Below are positions 41,536 through 47,051 of a stretch of 47,051 nucleotides of DNA, piece after piece; within the stretch, counting starts at the first letter, position 1, and each line of letters begins with the position of its first letter. Below the pieces are notes generated by a model. The model was not told the origin of the DNA. It did no database searches and saw nothing but the letters and a program-made list of their open reading frames with translations. The position numbers and the translations under genes are program-made. The DNA is taken from positions 1 to 47,051 of the forward strand of contig JAQUKY010000010.1 in the NCBI GenBank assembly GCA_028718805.1, given 5' to 3'. This stretch comes from Candidatus Nanoarchaeia archaeon (lineage in GTDB: Archaea > Nanobdellota > Nanobdellia > Pacearchaeales > GW2011-AR1).

Positions 41536-42064
41536 TTTTTAGTTCCTCATATCTTTCAGAGGTTATTAATCCCTTATTCAATAAACTGGTTAAGATTTTA
41601 TTTTTATTTAGATTATCTTTTAAGAGATTATCGGATACACTTGAAAATTCAGTATATTCTGGGTAAGTACAATAAATTAAGAATAATAACTCTTCATTGT
41701 TCAACCGATCATACAAACTTCTTATTAGACTTAAACCAGATATAATCAATTCAAATTCTTCTGTTCCTCTATTCTCTTGTATCATTTTATCAAACTCTTC
41801 TTTTCCTTTTTTAGAAAGCATTAATTTATCTTCACTGAATTCAAAGATATCTGATAGATAAGTTGGGCTTTTAACAGATTCTTCAACAACCTGAGAAAAT
41901 GGTCCGTAATAATGCTTTTTGAAATTTAATTCTTCTTTAAGATTTTCTTTGAAGTTTGACAATAAAAACATTTCTTTTTGGAGGTGGAGTGCTGAAGGCA
42001 TAGCTACTTCTTTCACTCCCAGTAACAATACCATATATCTCTCAATTAGTTCTTGGCTATCCAT
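41528..42064 (-). CDS. Panacea/SocA-like helical protein, 178 aa
   Basis: A helical protein with MPSALHLQKEMFLLSNFKENLKEELNFKKHYYGPFSQVVEESVKSPTYL (about 22-70). The L-Q-K-x-x-F-L-L helix followed by Y-G-P-F/Y recalls the Panacea/SocA (DUF4065) antitoxin domain, a chaperone-like neutraliser in many toxin-antitoxin systems. The similarity is by pattern only. The rest is amphipathic (EEFELIISGLSLIRSLYDRLNNEELLFLIYCTYPEYTEF). It overlaps the AbrB-like gene and the PIN gene by 8 nt each, so it probably works as a partner of the PIN protein. Confidence 0.6.
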   Translation of the reverse strand: MDSQELIERYMVLLLGVKEVAMPSALHLQKEMFLLSNFKENLKEELNFKKHYYGPFSQVVEESVKSPTYLSDIFEFSEDKLMLSKKGKEEFDKMIQENRGTEEFELIISGLSLIRSLYDRLNNEELLFLIYCTYPEYTEFSSVSDNLLKDNLNKNKILTSLLNKGLITSERYEELKNG

Positions 42065-42227
42065 CTTTTTTTACCTCTTTTATCATCATTATTGCTTCTT
42101 TAGTTATTGGCTTATCCGCCCCATTATCTAATGGAATCACTTCTAGATGAGTTTTATCGTTCCATCCTTTTAGTTCAGCTACCCATTTCGGTACAGTAAT
42201 TCTTATTTGTCTAACCTTATTTTTCAT
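42057..42227 (-). CDS. AbrB-like regulator, 56 aa, first gene of the PIN operon
   Basis: The product begins MKNKVRQIRITVPKWVAELK, then GWNDKTHLEVIPLDNGADKP, the strand-P-K-W-turn-strand layout of a SpoVT-AbrB domain with a C-terminal helix (TKEAIMMIKEVKKDG). A TATCCTAA-A-TTAGGATA palindrome directly before its ATG suggests autorepression. It overlaps the next gene by 8 nt. It is distinct from the other two AbrB microproteins of this window. Confidence 0.7.
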   Translation of the reverse strand: MKNKVRQIRITVPKWVAELKGWNDKTHLEVIPLDNGADKPITKEAIMMIKEVKKDG

Positions 42228-42229
42228 TT

Positions 42230-42263
42230 TATCCTAAATTAGGATATTTTAGGATATTATAAA
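42230..42263 (-). promoter_or_regulatory. Operator and promoter of the AbrB-PIN operon
   Basis: TATCCTAA (42230-42237) and TTAGGATA (42239-42246) form a perfect 8-bp inverted repeat; a third TTAGGATA half-site lies at 42249-42256, 10 bp further, on the same DNA face. The minus-strand TATA box TTTATAAT occupies 42256-42263. All sites lie between TATA box and the ATG at 42227, where a bound repressor would block transcription. Confidence 0.65.
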
Positions 42264-42301
42264 CCTTTCTTCTTGGGCATATCTCTGGATTGCCTCTTAA
42301 A

Positions 42302-42430
42302 CTATTTACTCCAAACCAGCCAAACATTCCACCACTTTTGACGTTTAGCTTTCTTCTTCAGTCGAGCTATTTCTTCTTGCTGTTCCTTTATGGCTTTTTC
42401 TAGTTCTTCAATTTTATTTTGGTTTTTCAT
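42302..42430 (-). CDS. Small coiled-coil protein coupled to the integrase, 42 aa
   Basis: MKNQNKIEELEKAIKEQQEE continues IARLKKKAKRQKWWNVWLVWSK: a 25-residue coiled coil with heptads, a basic patch, then an aromatic C-terminus that could touch a membrane. The ATG overlaps the integrase stop (ATGA), so it is co-translated. The integrase itself ends in a similar coiled coil, so the two may pair. It could be a directionality or oligomerisation factor, from position only. Confidence 0.6.
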   Translation of the reverse strand: MKNQNKIEELEKAIKEQQEEIARLKKKAKRQKWWNVWLVWSK

Positions 42431-43581
42431 TGTGTTATTTCGATTTGCAATTTATCTGCGATTAATTTAAATTTTTCAATAAACTTCTCCATATTTGCAA
42501 GTCTTTCCTGCATTATTTCTTTCTCCTTTTCTGATTTTTCAAGTCTTTTTTCGATTTCAGTTTTAGTTAAATCAAGAAGCATGTCCTCCTCAGCAATTGT
42601 ATCTTTCATTCCCAATAATTCAGAATAATAATGGATTTTATCGCTTTTCTTCCAACCAAACCTATATTTTAAGGCAGATTCAGACTTGTATCTTGGAAGC
42701 CAGTAACAGCAAGAACAGTGTCTGAAGTCATACATAGTAATTTCAGAATATTTCTGCCCCGCCTCACTTATCCCATCTCCTAAAACTTTCTTGGCAAGTC
42801 TCTTTAGGTACTGGTTTACAGCATGAGGGCTAAACTTAAACAAATAGTCGTCTGGTTTTAAGCTCTTCAATTTTACATATTCTTTTATTAAATTTGAGCA
42901 AAGCATCAATTTTATTCTTCTCCCAAATGTTTTAGTAGTTTCCTCCCTTATGTTTAACTCTTTAAAATCATTAAAAAAGTCAGAAACTTTAATATTCATC
43001 AACTCCGTAGGTGCTCTTATTCCTGTATCAAACAAAAACATAATAAGAACCTTATGCTGATACAAGGCATTATCGCATAATTTCTTCACTTGTTCTTCAG
43101 TTAAATAAACCCAGTCAGGCTTTTCTTGTTTGGTATCTAAATCTGTAGTTATATCAAGCACTTCTATCCCTTTTTTCTTATTGATTTTTATCCACCAATG
43201 CCAAAAAGCTTTGAAGATTTTAGCGTAAGTTTCAGTAGACTTAAACTCTCCGCCATCCTCTCTTTTTATTATACCTTTTTTAAGATTAGAGAAAAAGCTA
43301 ATTAATTGCTCCTCTTTTATTTTGGTAATATTGTCCAAATTATAACATTCCTTAAACCTTCTGGAAAAGAATGCCATCCTGTGTTTAAGCAACAAAAGCC
43401 TTGAATAACTCCTAGAACCCTTAACACTGCCCTGGGCTATATTTATGCCCTCTTCCATATCCAAAACATATCGAATTATTAAGTCCGAGTTATCTTTGCT
43501 TATTCCAAGAATATCTCTGCCAGTTATCTTTTCTTTCCACTTAAGATATGTTTCTTTATGTTTCCACGGATCTATTTTCAT
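42427..43581 (-). CDS. Tyrosine recombinase / integrase
   Basis: A 384-residue site-specific recombinase. The SAM-like N-domain spans about 85-145 (ISFFSNLKKGIIKREDGGEFKSTETYAKIFKAFWHWW). The catalytic domain shows DTGIRAPTELMNIKVSDF (Arg189), a lysine near 217, MYDFRHCS (Tyr at the usual His position, Arg287, His288), Trp310 and HYYSELLG with Tyr318/319 as nucleophile. The C-terminal 60 residues form a coiled coil (KTEIEKRLEKSEKEKEIMQERLANMEKFIEKF), an uncommon addition. It starts 104 nt from the 3' end of tRNA-Gln, the classic place for an integrase acting on that tRNA. Confidence 0.88.
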   Translation of the reverse strand: MKIDPWKHKETYLKWKEKITGRDILGISKDNSDLIIRYVLDMEEGINIAQGSVKGSRSYSRLLLLKHRMAFFSRRFKECYNLDNITKIKEEQLISFFSNLKKGIIKREDGGEFKSTETYAKIFKAFWHWWIKINKKKGIEVLDITTDLDTKQEKPDWVYLTEEQVKKLCDNALYQHKVLIMFLFDTGIRAPTELMNIKVSDFFNDFKELNIREETTKTFGRRIKLMLCSNLIKEYVKLKSLKPDDYLFKFSPHAVNQYLKRLAKKVLGDGISEAGQKYSEITMYDFRHCSCCYWLPRYKSESALKYRFGWKKSDKIHYYSELLGMKDTIAEEDMLLDLTKTEIEKRLEKSEKEKEIMQERLANMEKFIEKFKLIADKLQIEITQ

Positions 43582-43596
43582 GTTTTATCTACGATA

Positions 43597-43613
43597 ATGG
43601 TTTTTAAAACCAT
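43597..43613 (-). promoter_or_regulatory. Palindrome at the integrase promoter
   Basis: ATGGTTTTTAAAACCAT is a perfect 8-bp inverted repeat around one base, 16 nt upstream of the integrase ATG. Its TTTTAAAA centre can itself act as TATA box, so binding would directly repress the integrase. Confidence 0.5.
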
Positions 43614-43685
43614 CTTGTATTTTTATCCGTACATATTCTTTAAAAGAAAAATTTACTGTCCCCTGATTATCACAAAATACTAGAT

Positions 43686-43757
43686 AGCCCCGCCAGGATT
43701 CGAACCTGGGTCCCAGCCTCCAGAGGGCCGGATCCTTGACCGCTAGACTACGGGGCT
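43686..43757 (-). tRNA. tRNA-Gln (anticodon CTG), integration target
   Basis: A 72-nt cloverleaf on the minus strand: acceptor AGCCCCG with CGGGGCT, anticodon stem CGGCC/GGCTG (one mismatch or wobble) with loop CTCTGGA, giving CTG. The T arm is CCAGG-TTCGAAT-CCTGG. Minus-strand TTTATAAG at 43781-43788 is the TATA box. The terminal 13-16 nt recur at 15196, 17053, 19317 and 23541. No intron or encoded CCA. Confidence 0.95.
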
Positions 43758-43789
43758 ATGAAATTTATAAAATAATATAACTTATAAAT

Positions 43790-44128
43790 TTATTTGAAAG
43801 AGATTATCCCATCACTAAGCAATCTGCTTACTAAATTATTCGCTCTGCCCCTAACAGCCTGCCTTGCCCCATTTTTCCTGTCTCTTCTTGTTCTCCCTAT
43901 AAGCTTTATTTTGAACTCTGTGTTATATCCGTTGTTCTGAATATGCTCCCTTAATGATTCCTCTAAAAAATTACCTCTTATTTTAAGGTCAGTTAAACTT
44001 ATATTTACCTTGGCATAACCTCTATCGTTGTCATTTCCATTAGATTTCTCATAAAATTCTATTTCATAAGGGATTTCAACAATCACTCTGTTCCCGCGTA
44101 TTAATTTCGCTGTTTTGTCATATTTCAT
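43790..44128 (-). CDS. Hypothetical protein, 112 aa
   Basis: Not recognised. MKYDKTAKLIRGNRVIVEIPYEIEFYEKSNGNDNDRGYAKVNISLTDLKIRG is beta-rich; the C-terminal part (KIKLIGRTRRDRKNGARQAVRGRANNLVSRLLSDGIISFK) is strongly basic and helical and may contact nucleic acid. A GTG start 9 nt upstream is possible. It precedes tRNA-Gln on the same strand and follows the AbrB-PhoU gene by about 34 nt. Confidence 0.6.
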   Translation of the reverse strand: MKYDKTAKLIRGNRVIVEIPYEIEFYEKSNGNDNDRGYAKVNISLTDLKIRGNFLEESLREHIQNNGYNTEFKIKLIGRTRRDRKNGARQAVRGRANNLVSRLLSDGIISFK

Positions 44129-44162
44129 AATTTTCACAAGAAAATATCAAGTATAAAAACCT

Positions 44163-45161
44163 TTAGAATTCCATTTCTATTCTCAATTCTGTTAAAGCAA
44201 GAATAAACTTAGAAACCATCATAAAATGCCCGAGCATACCCCTGCTCTCCCCCTTCAACCCTTCTTTAATCTTAAAGTGTTCATTATAAACCTCAACATC
44301 TCTTTTTCCTAGCTTGATTGCAGTTTCCCTATCAAACTTGTAAAATAAATGATAGTAGATTTCAAAATAATCTTTAACCATTATTGCCAAAGGCAGGATA
44401 TCATCAACAGGCTTTTTTGACAAGGCCAAATGTTTTCCAATATACTTGAACTCATCGCCAACAAGCTCTAATAAAAATAATGAAGAAAATAAAAGCATCT
44501 TTTTGCTGTCTGAAAAAGAACTGGACAGCTGGTTTAATATCCTGCAGCAATAATCAACAAACCTGTCTGTTCCCAAATCAATTGTATGTATTTCCTTGCA
44601 TATATGAGTATCGCCAGTCTCATTTTTTTCTATTGCTTCAATAATCCTGTCAAACATTTCCAAAATAACTAAAAAAACTCTTCTTAATGAATTCTCAAAC
44701 TCCTTGACACTCGGCTCTCCCATTTCTTTTATAATGCAATAATTTTTTCCAGTTTCTATTATCCCCATTCCAATGAATCTATCAACAACACTCTGAATCA
44801 TCGCTATTGGGGGTTTTGGAGGAATTTTTTCCCCTAACTTAGAATAATCAAACTGGGTTGTGTAAAAATGAAAAGCATCTTCATACTGCTTTTTATTTGA
44901 ATCAAATAGAATCTTTATCTCATTATCCCCTGCCCTGTACGCAGACTGAAAAAATCTCCATAACAAAGGAATTGTAAAATTAGTAATATCGATGGCTGTA
45001 TTTTTATCTCTGCCTTTTTCATGCCCGTTAATTACTAAACTAGAATCTTTTTCGCACAATTCAATCTCTTCTCCTGCATGCAGATTAAGTTTTTTAACCC
45101 ATTCAGTAGGCAGAGTTATTGTCAGGGTATTATGTCCCTGTTTGATTATTTTTCGTTTCAT
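44163..45161 (-). CDS. AbrB-PhoU domain regulator
   Basis: A 332-residue archaeal regulator. The N-terminal SpoVT-AbrB domain (1-50: KRKIIKQGHNTLTITLPTEWVKKLNLHAGEEIELCEKDSSLVI) would bind DNA, and a PhoU-like helical bundle covers about 150-330 (RRVFLVILEMFDRIIEAIEK; KEIHTIDLGTDRFVDYCCRIL; LLLELVGDEFKYIGKHL). PhoU folds bind metals and couple to phosphate sensing in bacteria; the archaeal fusion is of unknown specificity. It starts 2 nt after the phosphofructokinase-like gene, so the two are co-transcribed. Confidence 0.85.
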   Translation of the reverse strand: MKRKIIKQGHNTLTITLPTEWVKKLNLHAGEEIELCEKDSSLVINGHEKGRDKNTAIDITNFTIPLLWRFFQSAYRAGDNEIKILFDSNKKQYEDAFHFYTTQFDYSKLGEKIPPKPPIAMIQSVVDRFIGMGIIETGKNYCIIKEMGEPSVKEFENSLRRVFLVILEMFDRIIEAIEKNETGDTHICKEIHTIDLGTDRFVDYCCRILNQLSSSFSDSKKMLLFSSLFLLELVGDEFKYIGKHLALSKKPVDDILPLAIMVKDYFEIYYHLFYKFDRETAIKLGKRDVEVYNEHFKIKEGLKGESRGMLGHFMMVSKFILALTELRIEMEF

Positions 45162-45163
45162 GT

Positions 45164-46324
45164 TTATCCTTGTCTAAGCATATTTTTGTAAACCAAATAC
45201 TGTTTTTCAGGAGGTTTTCCTAAAGAATCTTTAAATAAATCTCCATAAAAGCTTACAAAATCTTGCTTGGTTCTTAATTTATCATAATCAAAAAAACCAG
45301 TGCCTGTTACTTTTCTTTTTACTGCTACTTTTTCAAATTCCCCTCTTGATGTTTTATAAAAATGATTATCTGGAACAAAAATAACAGATTTCCCAAAATC
45401 TTCTCTTAATATCATCTCCATGCACTCTTTTCCAGCCATTCTTGATAATTTTTTATCAGTTTCTGTTGGAGGACAATCTCTCATCTCGTAAGTATGGGCC
45501 TGAAATACAGCAGATTTTCCTTTATCTTCGCTTAACCTAACTAATTCCATTCCTGTCCATTCTGGCTGCAATTTAGGATTTCCAGCGAGATCATAACTAA
45601 TTTTTCCAGGAGGATTTAGTATTTTATCAATCTTAGCTCCTTCAGAATAATTTACAACAGCAAATTCTACACCATAATTTTCTTTATTTTCTTTTAAAGA
45701 ATCCTCAATTTTACTCCAGATAAAATCCCATTCATATTTTTTTTCGCATGGAATACATCTGTCTGCTCCTCCATAAACCGAAACAGCACAAGGAACCCAG
45801 TCTGTATCTCTCCCAAACAACCCAACATAAAAAATCTTTTTTCTTGTTATAGCAGTATTATAATGAAATCTTGTCTGATTTGCTCCTATTGTAACTGCAG
45901 TATGCCAGCCAAGAGTTATTAAAGAGGACAAATCACCATCCATTGTTTTAGGATAACCAACAACCCTAATCCCAGATTTATGCAGGTCATCAGCATCTTT
46001 TAGATGATCGTCCCCGCCCATCATAACTATAGCATAAACATTATTTCTTTTAACAACATCAATTATTGCTCCGATTTTATTCTGATCTTTTTTTAGATGT
46101 TCTCTGTCTGATAAAAATAAAGAACCAGCCCTGTTTTCTTCTAAATCTCCATAATATAATTTTTTAAGGTTACCTTTTATCAAACCTCCCAGCCCTCCCC
46201 ATGCACCAAAAATTTCAAATCTGTCTGCAGCTTTTTCTTCAATGGTTTCGCACATTTCTATCATACTAGCATGAAAACTGGATATATGCCCGCCAGCCGT
46301 AACTAAAACTATTTTTTCTTTCAT
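45164..46324 (-). CDS. 6-phosphofructokinase-family protein
   Basis: A 386-residue PfkA-family kinase. VMMGGDDHLKDADDL (about 101-115) is the GGDD phosphate-donor motif and GYPKTMDGDLSSL (about 123-135) corresponds to the catalytic PKTIDND, with the acceptor Asp in place. FGRDTDWVPCAVSVYGGADRC matches the GRxxGWLA substrate motif. Asp in the second position of GGDD is typical of pyrophosphate-dependent enzymes, so PPi rather than ATP may be the donor. The N-terminal VTAGGHISSFHA departs from the usual GGDxPGLN. It would act in glycolysis on fructose-6-phosphate, unless specialised. Confidence 0.82.
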   Translation of the reverse strand: MKEKIVLVTAGGHISSFHASMIEMCETIEEKAADRFEIFGAWGGLGGLIKGNLKKLYYGDLEENRAGSLFLSDREHLKKDQNKIGAIIDVVKRNNVYAIVMMGGDDHLKDADDLHKSGIRVVGYPKTMDGDLSSLITLGWHTAVTIGANQTRFHYNTAITRKKIFYVGLFGRDTDWVPCAVSVYGGADRCIPCEKKYEWDFIWSKIEDSLKENKENYGVEFAVVNYSEGAKIDKILNPPGKISYDLAGNPKLQPEWTGMELVRLSEDKGKSAVFQAHTYEMRDCPPTETDKKLSRMAGKECMEMILREDFGKSVIFVPDNHFYKTSRGEFEKVAVKRKVTGTGFFDYDKLRTKQDFVSFYGDLFKDSLGKPPEKQYLVYKNMLRQG

Positions 46325-46394
46325 TTTAGTTCAAACCCCTATACAAGAACACTGTCTCATAATCCATAATATACCACTATATTTAAATCTTTTC

Positions 46395-46434
46395 TCACTA
46401 TGCACAATAGTGAAAGTATCGCATCAATAGTGAG
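46395..46434. promoter_or_regulatory. Repeated ATAGTGA operator-like sites
   Basis: TCACTAT (46395-46401) and ATAGTGA (46407-46413) form a perfect 7-bp inverted repeat around GCACA; CAATAGTGA recurs exactly 20 bp later (46426-46434), so the second and third half-sites lie on the same face of the helix. They sit in the divergent region between the phosphofructokinase-like gene and the gene at 46481, beside ATTTAAAT (46381-46388). A regulator controlling one or both genes is likely. Confidence 0.55.
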
Positions 46435-46480
46435 GATATAGGAACATATATTCACAAGTGACAAGCCTTAAATTAATCTC

Positions 46481-46828
46481 ATGCTTAAACTTAGCATGAC
46501 AGTAGACATATATATGCAAACAGGAAACACCGATAAAGGCAGAATAGGGATTATTGGCGTCTCATCTATAGGAAACAACTATATTGCCTATGTCTATGAT
46601 TTAATAATGGCCAGTTTAGAAAAACCTGCTTTTGCTTCTTTAAGAAATACAATAAAATTTAATTCAGGAAAAAACGGAGATAATTATAATAATTTTCAGA
46701 AATTTGTAAAAAAACAAACTGGTGCAGAAGCTCTTTTTTTTGACCCAGACAATGGATATGGTCCAAACAGGTTGACTGTTTCAGGTGCGCTTGAACAGGC
46801 ACTAAAAAACCATGTCATATTTGATTAA
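46481..46828 (+). CDS. Hypothetical protein, 115 aa
   Basis: An unrecognised small soluble protein: an N-terminal strand-rich part (MTVDIYMQTGNTDKGRIGIIGVSSIGNNYIAYVYDLI) and later helices (GDNYNNFQKFVKKQTGAEALFF; LTVSGALEQALKNHVIFD). An ATG at codon 6 would be an alternative start. CATATATTC at 46444-46452 is a TATA candidate. It is divergent from the phosphofructokinase-like gene across the ATAGTGA sites. Confidence 0.6.
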   Translation: MLKLSMTVDIYMQTGNTDKGRIGIIGVSSIGNNYIAYVYDLIMASLEKPAFASLRNTIKFNSGKNGDNYNNFQKFVKKQTGAEALFFDPDNGYGPNRLTVSGALEQALKNHVIFD

Positions 46829-46932
46829 AAAATATAATTATGCTTCTCTAACTTCTATATCCTATCACACTTCTAAGATACGCATAAAATTATTGATAAA
46901 CACTTAATCTACTCATCTACAAATGTTAACTA

Positions 46933-46952
46933 CTCGGGGTTGAAACCCCGAG
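46933..46952 (-). terminator. Perfect hairpin between convergent genes
   Basis: CTCGGGGTTGAAACCCCGAG pairs 9 bp around GA. It is GC-rich in an AT-rich gap and lies 4 nt after the stop of the minus-strand gene entering from the right. No T-run follows, so it may be an RNA-stabilising 3' hairpin rather than a standard terminator. Confidence 0.5.
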
Positions 46953-46956
46953 CGTA

Positions 46957-47051
46957 TTAGAATTCATTAATTCTTTTTTGCAAAACAATAACATTATCTG
47001 GAAATATATTTTTTGTTTCCCAATGCTTATCCTGACTCTCTTCTACATAAT
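46957..47051 (-). CDS. 3' end of a gene extending past the window (partial)
   Basis: An open minus-strand frame enters from the right edge and ends at 46957. The 31 visible residues run YVEESQDKHWETKNIFPDNV followed by IVLQKRINEF. No family can be named from this. The position of the hairpin at 46933-46952 directly after the stop supports a real gene end. Confidence 0.5.
   Translation of the reverse strand, partial: YVEESQDKHWETKNIFPDNVIVLQKRINEF

Larger units (their letters stand above)
23541..43697. mobile_element. Candidate integrative element in tRNA-Gln
   Basis: The limits are drawn between repeat E and the intact tRNA-Gln. Supporting evidence is a tyrosine recombinase that starts 104 nt from the tRNA 3' end, same-orientation copies of the tRNA end, and a content of toxin-antitoxin, restriction-like and unknown genes. 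Against a simple single element are the shortness of the shared core (14 nt) and the further copies at 19317, 17053 and 15196, which would allow larger or nested elements. No replication or virion gene is seen, so it is a decayed or defence-carrying island rather than a recognisable virus. Confidence 0.45.

Noticed and set aside
23541..43697. Calling the island a provirus
   Set aside because: No capsid, terminase, packaging ATPase, replication initiator or DNA polymerase gene is recognisable, so only an integrative element of unknown type is supported.

Overview
The window looks like part of the chromosome of a small-genome DPANN archaeon, most like Pacearchaeota or Woesearchaeota. This rests on low GC, archaeal TATA boxes 23-30 nt upstream of leaderless start codons, an archaeal-type UMP kinase, the RNase P protein p30, archaeal PheRS alpha and beta, DUF357, an AbrB-PhoU regulator and many short lineage-specific genes. 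The lineage is inferred from gene content and was not tested with a tree.

Left part (1-15150): mostly housekeeping. It holds a transposase tail, a free CpaF/VirB11 N-domain-like protein, DUF357, pyrH, rnp3, and a pheS-to-pheT run interrupted by four small or odd genes, including a JAMM-like two-TM membrane protein. Then come tRNA-Thr(GGT), a coupled pair of paralogous membrane proteins, tRNA-Glu(CTC), an IS200/IS605-like hairpin pair, a small zinc-ribbon protein and an EF-Tu domain 2-like protein. A dispersed non-coding repeat of about 55 nt occurs four times here.

Middle and right part (about 15200-43757): an accessory region built onto tRNA-Gln(CTG) at 43686-43757. A tyrosine recombinase starts just beyond the tRNA 3' end. 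The last 13-16 nt of the tRNA gene recur in the same orientation at 15196, 17053, 19317 and 23541, and a degraded tRNA 5' half lies at 23474. I read this as serial integration at one tRNA. The segments carry an NYN nuclease, a second JAMM-like membrane protein, a 634-aa unknown, a double Lrp regulator, MNT-HEPN and RHH-RelE toxin-antitoxin pairs, two near-identical AbrB microproteins next to unknown proteins, a TrmB regulator, and a six-gene metabolic operon (HAD, unknown, B12 radical SAM, methyltransferase, peptidase E, NDT-like). They also carry a restriction-like module (PLD-SNF2 helicase, N6-adenine methylase, PD-(D/E)XK protein), a Cas4/RecB-like nuclease, and a four-gene AbrB / Panacea-like / PIN-like / unknown operon.

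Right edge (43758-47051): housekeeping again, with an AbrB-PhoU regulator coupled to a phosphofructokinase-family gene, two unknowns and the 3' end of a further gene.

The accessory operons share a promoter layout: TATA box, then a perfect inverted repeat, then the start codon. It is seen for MNT-HEPN, RHH-RelE, the AbrB-PIN operon and the integrase, and suggests autorepression. The best candidates for an undescribed system are the AbrB/Panacea-like/PIN/386-aa operon and the AbrB microprotein units at 21950-23397 and 24222-25657.
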